From Gracilaria vermiculophylla (lineage: Eukaryota; Rhodophyta; Florideophyceae; Gracilariales; Gracilariaceae): a stretch of 49,860 bases of DNA. Below are positions 32,610 to 43,440 of this stretch, in pieces. The position numbers and the translations under genes are program-made. A model generated the notes under the pieces. It searched no databases and was not told the DNA's origin. It saw nothing but the letters and a program-made list of their open reading frames with translations. Each line of letters opens with the position of its first letter. Position 1 is the first letter of the stretch. Location of the stretch: positions 2,147,091-2,196,950 of the forward strand of contig JAHNZQ020000181.1 in the NCBI GenBank assembly GCA_019155205.2, in the 5' to 3' direction.

Positions 32610-33008
32610 TGTGGAGAGGTATTTACGCACCATATTGGCGTTGTATCGCCTGCGGGAGTTCTCCGGGATGTGTTACAGAGGTTCTTCCATGTCGTTATTC
32701 GAGATGTACCCATAACATCGGACGCGGTACAGTATTCCTGTAGGGGTTTGTCGGTGGGAGACGATGTGGTCCACCGCGTAGAGGATGTCCCCTTCACGGG
32801 TCAGGATGGCATCTGGAGCCTCCGGTAATGTTTCACCAAAAGCGGTGAGGCGGTTCCCAGTATTTTGTGGTGTCGTCGCGCCTGAGGTGGTCGGATGAGG
32901 AAGTTCCGCACGTTGTCTCTGAGGCGCGGTAGCGGGCGTTCCTAGAAGGCTGGGCGTTAGGACTTTCGTTACTCTATCACGGGAGACGACATCTCTGAGC
33001 CCGTTCAC
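32610..33008 (-). pseudogene. Pol C-terminus of element B: chromodomain
   Basis: Frame 33008-32673 reads DILYAVDHIVSHRQTPTGILYRVRCYGY, matching element A. The conserved Trp is Cys here, and a frameshift near 32690 moves the last helix into another frame. It is probably non-functional. Confidence 0.82.
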
Positions 33009-33047
33009 CGCAATGGCGAAAGTATCCCTAAAGGTGGCCAGGACTTT

Positions 33048-34274
33048 CTAGGGCCCTGAGGTGGTCGGCGCTAACTTGCGCGTGACGTCCGGCGGCTCGT
33101 CGGATGTTTCCCTAGGTTTATTGAGGAAACCCTCGTCGGATTCCTTCAGGTGAGGGCCTTCCTTCACTTTCCGGTCGAAGTCCTGTTTGTATCTTCTCTG
33201 CAAGGCGTTGTATCTCTTCTTTGCGAGGGAGATTGCGTTCTCATTTCGCCTTGAGATGGAGCGTTTGGCATGAGCGGCTTTTGCTGGCTGGGGCCCATCT
33301 GTCGGGTGCAACGTGGTGCGTGCCGCAATGAAGGCACTTGGCGGAATGCGCGAGAGCACCAGGTTGAAAGGAGTGGTCCCTGTGGAGCGGTGCACCTGCA
33401 GATTGTATGCATAATTGAGGGGGGCCACATATGCGTCCCAATCCTTCTAGTGGTCCGCGACATAGTGCTTCAGCCTCGAGGCGATAGTCTTGTTGAACCT
33501 TTCCGCCTGTCCGTTGGTTTGGGAGTGATAAGCAGTTGTAAACAACTGTTTCATCCCCAGCATTCCGGAAACGGCGCTGAAGAGCTTCGCCGCAAACTAG
33601 GGGCCATTATCCGTAAGGAGGTATAATGGTATCCTGCAGGGGTAAAGCCAATGCTCCAGAAAGGCGTCGGCAATCACTGCTGCATTGGTGCTCCGGAGGG
33701 GGATGGCACGCGTGATCTTGGAAAAACGAACCGTGATCACGAGGATAAATCGGTGCCCTCGCTCCGTCTTCGGGAGAGGACACAAGATGTCCATGGCACC
33801 AAACTGCAACGGTTCTCAAGGTGGGAACAGAGTGAGCGGCGTCCTGTGTTTCCGTATATTCCCCCTAGCAGCGGCGCAGGAATAGCATTCCGCCACCGTT
33901 TGGAAGGCGTCATTTGCCGCGTTCGCCCAAAAGAACTCCCTCAGTATAGTGAAATACATCCGCTATCCACCGGGGTTCCCGGCGAGGCGAGGGTAGTGCG
34001 AGAGATACAGCACCCTGGCCCGTAGTCTCGAGGGGACCATCCTTTGGAGAGCTCCATCCAGGGAGGCGCAGCGTACAAGCACGCCGTCTCGGTCAGCGTA
34101 GAACGACGATTTTAAACGCCCCATAATGGCGAGGAATGCCTCGCAGTACGCATCCGTACTCTGTTCCTTCAGGAACTCCGCTACAATGATGGGAAGAGCT
34201 TCTTTCTCCTCCTTGACAAGAGTCATCACCTCAGGGAGTCTACTATACCTTCCTCCAGGTTCCCAGCATTCCAA
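33048..34274 (-). pseudogene. Integrase of element B
   Basis: 34274-33963 holds the zinc-domain end (ARVLYLSHYPRLAGNPGG). The core follows: FGAMDILCPLPKTERGHR with the first Asp, LYLLTDNGP with the second, and the third acidic site near HSQTNGQAERFNKT (about 33510). 33428-33048 is the C-terminal part with RSTGTTPFNLVLSR and YNALQRRYKQDFD. Stops at 33962, 33600 and 33450 split it. The three catalytic residues are kept. Confidence 0.88.
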
Positions 34275-34351
34275 GCACTCTCCATCGGACTCTTATTTCC
34301 CGTCAGCGTCTTGGATGACCATACACGGTATGGTGTCCTCCAAAACGGGTT

Positions 34352-34924
34352 TTAGTCTTCTCTCTTCGTGGAGATTCGCGAGAGCGCGTCCGCTGCCTGG
34401 TGGTTTATGGCAGGACGGTGGACGATGTCAAACTGGAACTCCAGGAGGCGTAACCTCCCCCATTTCAGGCGACCGAAAGCATCCGTCAAAAACAGTATCC
34501 ACTTTAGTGGTGCGTGGTCTTTCCTCAAGGTGAAACGCGTGCCTTCGAGGTACGGGCATGAAAGCAAAACCGCCCACACGATGGCCAGACATTCGTGCTC
34601 CGAGGTGGAGTAGTTCCGTTCCGTAGGTGTGAGACTGCGACTCCAGTATCCGATGGGTTGAAGTCCACCTTCCGGTTGCTCCTGTAGGAGGGCACATCCG
34701 CCCTGTTATTTACAGGCGTCATTTTTCAGCACAATTAGGCCGTGCCGTTCCGGAAGTACCAAGATTTGTGGCTCTGTCAGTCTCCTCTTCAGGGTGTTAA
34801 AGGCTTCAAACTCCTTGTCCGTCAAGATAGCCAATTGCGTCGGCTTGTCCTTCTCCAAGTGGCGATTTAACGGTGCCGCTGTACGGGAGACATTCGACAC
34901 AAACCTCCGCAATACATTACACAA
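34352..34924 (-). pseudogene. RT connection and RNase H of element B
   Basis: 34924-34706 holds the region after RT (RTAAPLNRHLEKD, FEAFNTLKRRLTEPQILVLP). After a frameshift, the RNase H continues with RYWSRSLTPTERNYS-like DNA near 34640 and the frame 34579-34352 (GTRFTLRKDHAPLKWILFLTD, RPAINHQAADALSR). The usual TDH is KDH. Confidence 0.85.
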
Positions 34925-35002
34925 CCCTAGGAAGAAGCGGAGCTCCGTCTGGTTTGTGGGAGGTTCATCTTCCTTGATGGCGTCCTGAGTTTTTCTGAAA
35001 AC

Positions 35003-35660
35003 CTATAGGCGGCCCGGGAGCACAACGTGCCCCAGAACGTCCACCGAAGATTTGAAAAAGAAACATTTCTCCAGCTTCAAGGTGAGTCCAGCGTCCTTTA
35101 GGAGTTGGAGCACGTGCTTCACATGAATGAAGTGCTCCTCCACGCTGCAGGAGTACATGATGACATCATCGATATACACGAAGGCGTACTGCCAATTCAC
35201 CTTTGACAGGACTATGTCCACCGCTTGTTGGAACGTAGGGGGTACATTCTTCAATCCAAATGGCATCCTTAGGAATCTGAAAATCCCACAGTGTGAGGTT
35301 AACGTTGTCTTATCCTTATCGGAGTCGTCCATCTCAATCTGCCAGTAGCCGCTTTTGGCATCCAACATGGAGAAAACGGACACATCGCCTAAGGAATCGA
35401 TATATTCATCCATGCAAGGTATCCGGTACGAAACGCGTACCGTCACCTCGTTGCGGCGCCTGTAGTCAATACAAAACCTTAAGGAGCCATCTTTCTTCTT
35501 CACAAACACCACCGGAGAGACCCATTCGTAATTGGAAGGCTCGATAGTGCCGTTCTCCAGCATCCGGTTGACCTCGTCGCGTTCGAAATCGCGCGCATGG
35601 GGTCCGGCCCCCCCCGGGAGTTGATGTACCGGTTTAGCATCGAGTGTGAGCTGCATCCTG
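35003..35660 (-). pseudogene. Reverse transcriptase of element B
   Basis: A 217-codon uninterrupted frame with every core motif: ERDEVNRMLENGTIEPS, SPVVFVKKKDGSLRFCIDYR, FSMLDAKSGYWQIEMDDSD, FRFLRMPFGLKNVPPTFQQ, the catalytic FVYIDDVIMYS and LEKCFFFKSSVDVLGHVV. All catalytic Asp residues are present, unlike element A. Neighbouring frames are broken, so the polyprotein is not expressible. This is the best marker for placing the family in a gypsy phylogeny. Confidence 0.93.
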
Positions 35661-35732
35661 TGCTTAGCCAGTCTGACCCGACCCAGGCGACCAGATCACA
35701 TGTCCTCAAAGGCAGATAGCATCCCCACTATC

Positions 35733-36592
35733 CTATGGCGATACCCTTCGAAATCCTCGCCACTTTGGAGCTTCTCCTGCCAAGGGGCAGGATTCCCATC
35801 CTCCGGAGCCGTTGAGGTCGCTTGAGCTTCCATGGTAACGATTGCATTGCGGTCCGCAAGGTCTTCCGAACGAGGAAGGTGAGCCAGTTCTGCAGGGGCG
35901 GGTAGTGCCAGTCCGACGACAGTTCCTTTCTGGAGCCATAACGGCGACTCTTACAGGTTGGCGAGCACAACCCTGAAGGAAATGTTCGCCATCATGGAGT
36001 GCTGCTTCGTCGTCAGGTGTGGATTCCCCTGTAAGAATGAAAGGCCAGATGCAGAGGTCTGCACCCAAACTTCGGCCTGACTCCTCGCGGGTATTTCGAT
36101 GCTCTTCACCACTCGGGGCTTATTCGACTGCGTCTCCTTTGGAAGATTACCCACGTGACGCGCGTTGGCGTCCGGTCCTGGAGATGCGAACACTATACCT
36201 ATAGGGGCGGCGTCGTAAAACGTCACCTTCCGCAGGCGTGGGTAGATTGCAAGTACATACTGATCCACAAAGGAAGTGCACAATATGCATTGTGCGGCCA
36301 AGCTGGTCGCCAAGAAAAAACACACTTTCACCTGTAAAGAGCGCAACCGGAGATACAGGGGGATTGCGCCGAGGATGGTCAATGCTCAACGCGACGCATC
36401 ACGCACCGTAGGGAGCTTGCCAGTCCTCAAGGAACCGAGAGCAGACCGAGGGAGGACGCCGGCATGCACCAGATTGGAGCCCGCTCCGGTATCGAGGATA
36501 GCGCGCACCGTGATGGAGGCGAGCGAAGAACATCCTATAAAGGGCAAATACCTTGTACCTCTCACGGCAGAGCGTACAAACGGAATCCTCAA
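35733..36592 (-). pseudogene. Aspartic protease and pre-RT region of element B
   Basis: 36592-36386 has the active site AILDTGAGSNLVH. After a stop, 36382-35951 continues with the second half (AQCILCTSFVDQY) and ends near SFRVVLANL, the linker also found in A and F2. The part to 35733 is shifted. Confidence 0.85.
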
Positions 36593-36667
36593 AGGTTGGG
36601 AATGGGTCCAACGGGATTGAGGAGCCCCCAGATTCTGCGTTGACGGATCAGACGGCTTCTCCCCATT

Positions 36668-38065
36668 TCATAAAGGCGACCTCCGTGGAGCTGAGGCTCG
36701 ATGGTAAGGAGCCAAGTGGAGCCTCTGCGGGTAGCTCTGAGGGTTTTCCTGGTTGGAGAGGGGCTGAGTTCCAGTCGGGGACAGCTCCTGCGCTTGTGCA
36801 TCGCGATGCGACGTGTTCCCTTGAGATACAAGCGGCTTGGACACCGGCACCTGTGTTGCGGGTGCAAGGTACAGTGGGACTGGCTGCACTCCCGGTGGAG
36901 CACGGTAACTGTAGTTTCCTTGAGAGGAGCGGATGTCGCGATACGCGGTTCGATAACTTCCGCTCTCCGTTGGTGTGTTCTTCAGGTCCTGGAAGTTTTT
37001 CTCCCGTTCCTGCAGGATGCCGGCCCTTATTGCCGGGGTGAGAGTCGTACAGTGGACTTGCTCTCGTGACCGGCAAATCCTGTAAGGCGGTGGGTAGCCT
37101 CGAAGGTTCGCGAATCGGACGCTCCTGTAGGATCGTGGCGAGGAGTAAGAAGTGGGAGACGAGGGTGTCCTCGTCCTAGACGATGCTACCTGAGAGGAGG
37201 CGTATGTGAGAGCAAGGGCCTCTTGCTCTCCTACGAGCGTGAGCTCGTCGCCCTCCTCCAAGGAGCTGGAGTCCAACGTTAGGGCGAATGCCCGACGGTC
37301 CCTTGAGGCCGCCGGTTTGTTCGAACATGGAGTATGGCTGCGGCGAGCGGCACGGTGGGTATCCCCATAGGATTCCTCGAAACGCGCTGGCTCCGTGTAG
37401 GTGGTCTCTGGGTGCGTTGTGAGGTGATTTTGCACCCTCGCGCTTATCAAGGGAAGGATTTCCTCGACAAACAACGACTTCAACGGCCGTTCGGAGTACA
37501 CGTTCCCACAGCGAAGTGTTTTCGTCCACAGCTTCTGTGAGAACTCCGTCTCGGTCATTCCGGTGTTCTGTCTATAGGAGGTGACTTTAGCATCAGCATC
37601 GGCTATTACCTCGTCTGTGGCGTACCTTTTAAGGAGAAAATTAACCTCCTCCGGGTACGTCGTCAAGATATCCGTTCCAGGATCATGCACATTGGTGCTC
37701 TCTTCTGTGAGGCACGGCTGCATTAGCGAGTGCGCTTGGCCTGCGAGGTAGAACTGAAAGCACCAGACGGTGGCAACTTAATGGACGCCATCGGTATTAC
37801 ACGCTGAGTGGAAGCGCGTGAGAAAATTCAACACCGAGATGGGGTCTTCGCCTGATGAGTGCTTCTTCATTTGAACATCCATGCGGCGCTGCATCTTTGT
37901 GAGTCGTTTAGCGACCGACGCGTCGCAGAGAGTGGAGCGATCATTCAACCTGTAAGTGTCACAATCCACCACTTTGGCAAAGACGTCGTCAAGCGGGACG
38001 ACCTTCCTAACCCTTCTGCTCTTCTCCTTGGGAGGTATATTGTCCTCAGAGCTGGAGCAGTTCAC
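36668..38065 (-). pseudogene. Gag capsid and nucleocapsid of element B
   Basis: 38065-37778 and 37723-36668 make a capsid-like helical region: WCFQFYLAGQAHSL near the break, then YPEEVNFLLKRYATDE, MTETEFSQKLWTKTLRCG and LFVEEILPLI, similar to the retrotransposon gag fold. Next come a Ser/Arg-rich linker, YRICRSREQVHC (a possible damaged zinc knuckle), and a Gln/Pro-rich tail. One stop (37776-37778) splits it. The 351-codon frame is otherwise open. Confidence 0.8.
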
Positions 38066-38110
38066 GGATTCGGAGTCTGTGCTTCTCTCCGAATCGGTGT
38101 CTCGCTTTCT

Positions 38111-38995
38111 TCATTTCTCTCTCCGTTTCTTTCCGTGTCTTTCCTTGAGGTGGTCTGGGTTACTGGGGATACCCCCGTTATCGCGATACACCCGAGGAGT
38201 ATCCTGTCCTTCTCTCCTTAGGTGAGCTTCTTCGCGATCGGTACCCTGTTCTTTTCTGCGGAGCGTCAGGTGCAGACGGTGCATAGCAAGATTCCGGAGG
38301 TGGCCTCGTTTCCCTACGGCAGTATCCATTCCTCCTCTGACATAGGGGTTGGCAGTATCCTGTCCTTCTCTGCCCGTGGTCACCTTAGGTGTTGATAGAG
38401 AGAACCTCTCCTGTATGGAAGAATAACTTTGAAACGCCGCAGTGGGGAGCAGCTGCGCGGTTTGGGAGCGAACCTCCGCACGGATAACATCTGAGATCAC
38501 CTAGAGGAAGGGATTGGAATTCAGCAAAGCATCCACAGCACGGTGAGCGCTGTCCGTTGCGATTTACTCCACAAGGACGTGGCGGCGCGCTCCGAAGTGG
38601 GCTCCAACACCTGCACGTATTCTTTCGACCAGGTCTTGTGAGAGCCAATCCGTAAGACGCGGGGCCAGGGACTCCAAGAGGGTGTTAGCCTCTGGGTGTT
38701 CCCGTCTCTGCAGCTCCTGATGTGGCGGCTGCGTTGTCACGTGCAGTTCTTTAACCTCCACATCGGCGTTCTACAGAGAGATCGCGGGGGATTCCTATTG
38801 CCTCTGATCATGCATTCTCCTAAAGCGATTCCTGAAACGCTCCACAGAGGAGCCCGGTTTCCGAAGGAGACTTACAGGGTCCTCCAAGGTGGCGGCCATC
38901 TTCCGGGGAGCGTTGCGCCTGCTGCACCGACCGACGGAGTAGGTTGTTTGAGGATCCTGTAGCTGGGTTTTCATTGGGTGTTCTAAGGGGTCCAT
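38111..38995 (-). pseudogene. Gag N-terminal region of element B
   Basis: Three frames (38995-38795, 38761-38564, 38500-38111) align with A (16973-16305) and D (6943-7574). Shared blocks are RREHPEANTLLESLAPR, RAEVRSQTAQLLPTAAFQ and ENPYVR-like DTANPYVR. No domain was recognised. Stops separate the frames. Confidence 0.7.
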
Positions 38996-39130
38996 AGAGG
39001 AGTAGGTCGGGGATGATTTTCTTCCACTTCCGAATCACCTTAAGGAAGAATTCCATTGTTGGGTTCTGGGCGTTGCAAACTAGAAACACGGTTTTGCTGC
39101 GACTTTTGCAAATCCTTTCAAAACTGTGAC

Positions 39131-39149
39131 CTTCTAAGTCGGGAGACCA
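39131..39149 (-). other. Primer-binding-site position of element B
   Basis: On the minus strand TGGTCTCCCGACTTAGAAG starts two bases after the LTR edge (39152). The plus strand here reads GACCTTCTAAGTC, which can form a 3-bp stem with the 7-nt loop CTTCTAA, like an anticodon arm. Confidence 0.5.
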
Positions 39150-39151
39150 GT

Positions 39152-39706
39152 TGTGGTTCTGTCAGCCATCCTCTCGAGGCACTAGAGCACAACGTCCGTT
39201 AGGAGTTTTTGTTTACTCGAAAGGTGCGTGTTCCTAAAGGTGGTCTCAAGTATTCGCTGTTGCGAGCCGGGGGATTTCTTGAAGGGGATCCGCAAACACC
39301 AAGCGGAGGGGGAGGTTCACCGGGCGGACAATGCTCCTACAGGCGCTGCTCTGATGCGACCTGGGGATCAGCGGCTTCGAAACCAGAGGAAGATCGACGA
39401 GAGTCTCCAACCGGAAAAGTAGATGAAGACTCAAGTGTGCTTGTCTTTACTTACCCGGAGGTGGAGTCCAACCGGCAGATTAAGTATCAAGCCAGGAGCC
39501 CGCCTCGGCAGGTCTTACTACTGTAGTAACTTTCTGCGTAAATTAACTAACATAAATAATAATTCTACCCTCCGTTAAGGATACTGTAGCGCACGCGGGC
39601 AGAATTATGCTCCATGTGGCTCAGTTAATAAAATACGAGCCCTCCTTCGGAATATTACACCATAAGGCCACACCACCATTTTTCCCGTGGGAGCCAGTGG
39701 AACACA
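39152..39706 (-). repeat. 5' LTR of element B
   Basis: A 555-bp LTR beginning TGTGGT and ending AACACA (one change from ACCACA), followed by TCCAC. Confidence 0.93.
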
Positions 39707-40250
39707 TCCACAACTTTGACGGCAGTGACAATAACCTTACCATTGTTTTTCAGGTAAAATATCTGCGGAACATGCACAAGTTGCACAAATCCAAAGCTTC
39801 TGAGCACATCGTCACGTTGCTCTTGCCATTTTGCTCAGGCGTTCGCGAGGCCGTAGGCTGCCGATAGTAAGAGCCACTAGTGCTGGTGTCGATTTTTGCA
39901 CTCTCGCGGCGGGACTACGTAGACATCTCGCTTGGATTGTGTCTATAGAAAGGCACTTTTAAAGTCTATCTTCGCTAAGGACCAGCGAAAGATCGTTGCC
40001 GGTGACAATAGAATCCTTGTATCAACAGGGGGATAGGTTGCGGAATCCGTCTCCAGTATATCTTTGTGACGATCCTTGTTACCATGAACTGCAATCCCCG
40101 CCTTAAGAATGAGGGAATCGTCATCGTACTGCTTGAACTTACAGAGGACGTGGCATGTGACGACGTTGGCGTCGTGTGGAACGTCAGAAACTTCTAAGTC
40201 GCGCACGGTCTTTTTGAAAGACTTTTCTTCTCTCTGATGTTAAAATATCA
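39707..40250 (-). pseudogene. Ty1/copia pol, 5' part: RT N-terminal half
   Basis: Frame 40206-39943 has SLILKAGIAVHGNKD, ATYPPVDTRILLSPA and WSLAKIDFKSAFL, the fingers and first catalytic Asp block of copia RT. VYVVPPRE follows with a stop, then LLSAAYGLANA and, at 39760-39707, NGKVIVTAVKVV leading up to the insertion point. Removing element B and one TSD copy puts this in frame with DDVLFGG at 29205. Integrase and gag of the copia element are not seen; the element seems truncated at about 40250. Confidence 0.88.
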
Positions 40251-40539
40251 ACTTCCACACTGCAGAGAGTTTATCAGTAAATATGAGTCGCTGCCGAAAT
40301 CGTCGACATAAAAAAAAAAGGGGTGAATGTAAGAAAATAATGTACTACAAACCCGTTCATTCGAGATCAAGACCACCAAATCTAATTCAAGAGTTCACAT
40401 CCGTTCGACAATGAACTATAGCATAGTACTTAATGAAGAGCTCTCTCCAAACTAGCAGATAAGTGAGACAGACTCATACCTTGTAGGCTGACTTTTTTTC
40501 ATGAGGGAGACTCCTGCTGGCATCTCTTCGACCCACATC
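40251..40539. other. Unassigned stretch
   Basis: AT-rich, with an A10 run near 40309-40318. No gene seen. Confidence 0.4.
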
Positions 40540-40848
40540 TCAGCCACACCACACGGCGCTGTGCGTCAGTCATATCATATTGTAGAATCACCACAGCAGT
40601 TTAAGCATTCTGTGCAGACAGTGTCCTTGCCTCTCCGAGCTGTCCACGCCTGCACAATGGCCTCATCATACTGCGCTGTGGGTCACAACTTTCCGTGTAA
40701 GCTCAGTCAATTGCGCAGCCCCGCCCACGTTCCCCCTCTCTCCGATGCCGCTGTTGCTGCCACTCTCCTTGCCATTGTTGCTGCCGGCCCCCGCATCCTC
40801 GCCATCTCCCTCCGTCTGCACGGAGCCCTGTGCGGCAGATTTCTTTTT

Positions 40849-40855
40849 TATAAAT
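40849..40855 (+). promoter_or_regulatory. Candidate TATA box of R1 copy 2
   Basis: TATAAAT, followed by the invariant CGCTGAACAACAGCTACTGG. The same arrangement occurs in copy 3 at 43795. It lies 377 bp before the ATG, which would leave a 5' leader of about 340 bases or hide an intron. Confidence 0.45.
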
Positions 40856-41225
40856 CGCTGAACAACAGCTACTGGCACACGCGCAGCGCAATTACACGCT
40901 CTGCCACTGAATTCAATCACGCCCGTCACAACCCAACACGGAGAGCAGCTGTGCTCAGCAACACCTCTGCATAGAAACCAAGGCCATGTTCACAAATCCC
41001 AGTCTTCCTCGCGCCCACGACGCTTTCAATGCCAGCCGCGCCGTCTCACCCTAGTTCAACAACCTTCGTCCGAATCAAAGCTTAATTTCGAGCTACCCGA
41101 AAACTCAATTCGAGCGACCCGCAACACCTCCGCCACTATGTAAACGCAGCGCAACTTGCGGTAGCCACCTCTCAGACGCCGCCCGTCCGCACCGCAAACG
41201 CCAAAAGCTAGCCTTTGCATCGACC

Positions 41226-42026
41226 ATGACGCTCAGCATCTTTGCACCTTGTGATGGAATCACGGCCGCCCTCGGTGCGGCGCACGAATACGTCTCGCAC
41301 CGCACGCATACCAACCTCGCTGTCGCCACCATCCATCCGCGGCCGAAAGTGCTGGCTTTCCCGTCGACGACCACCCCCCGCCTCGTCGCACCTATGGCTG
41401 GGCTCGCTGCTGCCCTCGGCGTGGCGCCCGGGTGCGCCTCGCCGGGAATTCACATCAACAGAGCTGTCAACGCCACCACCGCGCTGCCACGCACGCCCAA
41501 TCAGCCGAAGCGCGTGTACCACAAAGCTTTGCACGGAGGAGGACGCGGCACCGCCACCGCTCCGGGCGTTGCGGCCGTGCTGCAGAACCCCGGCAGCTCA
41601 CAGGGGGTCATGTGTCGCCCACTCTGCACCGTCGGTGCGGCGCAACCGCTACCCGGCGATCACCCGGACGAGTTCGCCGCCAAGTTCGACGCGGCGTTCG
41701 GCGCGAGCAAACGCGCGGAAGAGAAGATGCAGACGCTGATGCGCAAGGTGCTGCACTTGGCGCTCATCTCGTGGGTCGCGGGAAGAAAGCGGTCACCCGC
41801 AGGTGCCGCTCTCCGGCCGGCAGCCTGCCGTGCGGGAGGACACGCGAGGGCGGCTAAACAACCTCGCGGATTGCCGTCTCGCCAGGCTCTGAATGGCAAC
41901 AAAGCTTCAACGGTTAACGCTCTGAGGGCCAGTCTGGCACTTCCACCGTCGCCATCGCCTCCGATAGCTTTAAGTTTCGGCCGTCGTAGCTTTTTGCTCC
42001 GGTCCACGAATTCTCCCACGAGATGA
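41226..42026 (+). CDS. R1 protein, copy 2: alanine-rich protein with two 48-residue units
   Basis: A 266-codon ATG ORF. Residues 9-56 and 57-95 are two tandem units beginning CDGITAALGAAHEYVS and MAGLAAALGVAPGCAS. The second half is not repetitive: EEKMQTLMRKVLHLALISW (helix), AGGHARAAKQPRG, then a Ser/Pro stretch and the C-terminus IALSFGRRSFLLRS. It aligns from start to stop with the 328-residue product at 44167-45153, which has one more unit. No known domain, signal peptide or membrane segment was recognised. It has GC-rich codon use. The minus strand also has open frames here, but start, stop and upstream TATA agree between copies only on the plus strand. It may be a host gene family or a transposon gene. 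Confidence 0.6.
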   Translation: MTLSIFAPCDGITAALGAAHEYVSHRTHTNLAVATIHPRPKVLAFPSTTTPRLVAPMAGLAAALGVAPGCASPGIHINRAVNATTALPRTPNQPKRVYHKALHGGGRGTATAPGVAAVLQNPGSSQGVMCRPLCTVGAAQPLPGDHPDEFAAKFDAAFGASKRAEEKMQTLMRKVLHLALISWVAGRKRSPAGAALRPAACRAGGHARAAKQPRGLPSRQALNGNKASTVNALRASLALPPSPSPPIALSFGRRSFLLRSTNSPTR

Positions 42027-42440
42027 CGACGCTGCTCTCCTTCCCTTTCCTTTTTTCTCTTTCCCCTCCCGCTATTGCCCAAATGCTTGGGCAGGTGAAT
42101 GCCCAAAGCTGCGCCGTTTCTTGGTGCCATGCTACCTTTCAGCACTGAGAAAGCGCTGTTCTTCCCAGCTGTACCAACAAACAATTAGTAAAAGTCTTTT
42201 TGAAACTTGGTGTTGAGCTACTTGTCATCCACAAACGAGTCGCCAAAAGTGATGGAAACCGACGTTTTGCAGCAAATTGGCATCAGTTTTTTTCGTGGGC
42301 ATGTTCGTAGTTGCAGTTTCTACCTTTAGTATCACTACTGAATGTCCTATCATGTGTGTAGCAGATATTTCGTTCACACACTTGGCTGGCGAAGTTGTAT
42401 ACTTCGAAAACGCGGTGTTTTTACGGGCTCAAAGGGTAAC

Positions 42441-42826
42441 ACGGCGAGTTTTGTCGCCATAGGCCCGGCAGCTTCTGTTCCGTGGTCTGACTCTTGCGCT
42501 TTTCTTTGTCTGACTTGAGCTGTCCCAGAGCCCCGCGATCTTAAGCAGTGCCAGCCTATCCTCGCGCACAATGGACTGCCAGGCGGGGCGCTTCCCCTGC
42601 GAGGGTCCGCCTTCCTTGCCTGGGTCCTGAGATGAGCTTGTTAATTGCAGCACCTGGCGCAGTAGCGCTTGAGTCCCTCATTCATCTCGCTGAACTCCAT
42701 CGAAAAGGCCGAGGGGCTCGGAGGTGAGCCTCTCATCGTCGTTGGTGGAAGGCGGGTGCACTTCATCACTTCATCGACGACGCTAATGGGGCGACGTATA
42801 GCCACTTTCTCTCTGCCCAGTTTCGC
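42441..42826. other. Unassigned stretch
   Basis: A minus frame (42653-42429) is basic and hydrophilic (REDRLALLKIAGLWDSS) without a recognised domain; its end overlaps R1 copy 2. The remainder shows nothing. Confidence 0.35.
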
Positions 42827-42829
42827 TAG

Positions 42830-43440
42830 AGTGAAATAGCAGATTTAGAAGAAGACTACGCATGCTATAAAATAGATGAGAGAATAAGCAAGCAAGATGA
42901 AGCTGCTGACCTATGCCTTGCACCAACAAATGAAAGCAAAAACGCTGTTCTTGACCCTGGAACTGTAGGCGACAATATCAGGAGACTGGTTGTTCGAAAA
43001 TCCTATGATGGTGTTGTAGCTGTTGATATTCATGAAGGAGGTGCTATCGAAAAAGATGAAAACAACGACGACTTGTGGAATCGGAGAAGCTGTTGGAGAA
43101 TCTGAAGACGAAGTTTGGAATCACGACAGCCACTCATGCTCAATCGGCTGCGATTTCCCATGTATCTGATCAAAAAGACATTTTCATACACAGTCACACT
43201 GGGTCGGCGAAGATTAGTGCGTTTTTACTTCCGATTCTGGATTCACTGGATATTGAGCTTGATACCACGCCAGTGGATACTGTTGCTGCCGCTCGAGAAT
43301 TGGCAATGCAAATTTCTTGCAAATGCGACCGAAGGATTGCAGGTAATGATGCTCACAAACTGGCGACGATTGGTGGCGCTCATCCTGCCACGCACGTTCA
43401 CAAACTTTGGAAGCCAGATCTAACGAACCATTATACTTAG
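42830..43440 (+). pseudogene. DEAD-box RNA helicase fragment, frameshifted
   Basis: Frame 42830-43075 gives an acidic N-terminal extension (VVAVDIHEGG, EKDENNDD). A one-base shift at about 43075 leads to 43075-43440. This has the Q-motif region FGITTATHAQSAAI, motif I as HTGSAKIS (normally xTGSGKT, so the ATP-binding Gly-Lys-Thr is damaged), SAFLLPILDSLD, motif Ia as AAARELAMQI (normally PTRELAxQI), and GGAHP (the GG motif). The DEAD box and the helicase C-terminal domain are missing, since the frame stops at 43440 where R1 copy 3 begins. These enzymes unwind RNA with ATP. It is the only cellular-type gene seen; the lack of introns would fit a retrocopy, but this is not proven. Confidence 0.82.

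Larger units (their letters stand above)
29206..39706 (-). mobile_element. Gypsy element B (family 1), full-length with aORF, 10.5 kb
   Basis: It is bounded by LTRs 29206-29761 and 39152-39706 and flanked by TCCAC on both sides. In minus orientation the order is 5' LTR, primer site, long gag, protease, RT, RNase H, integrase, chromodomain, aORF region, polypurine tract, 3' LTR. By eye the LTRs are roughly 88% identical, so the insertion is not recent. Several stops and frameshifts occur in gag, integrase and aORF. It is inserted in a copia element on the same strand. Confidence 0.95.
40540..42440 (+). repeat. Dispersed repeat R1, copy 2
   Basis: Matches copy 3 (43480-45995) from about CCGAGCTGTCxACGCCTG through the TATA region, the CDS and the 3' flank up to about 42430. 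Shared anchors include CGCTGAACAACAGCTACTGG and CACCTTGTGATGGAATC. It diverges more from copies 1 and 3 than these do from each other. Confidence 0.8.

Noticed and set aside
41208..41534. Minus-strand frames opposite the R1 protein gene
   Set aside because: Start and stop are not shared between R1 copies, whereas the plus frame agrees at both ends and has a conserved TATA context.
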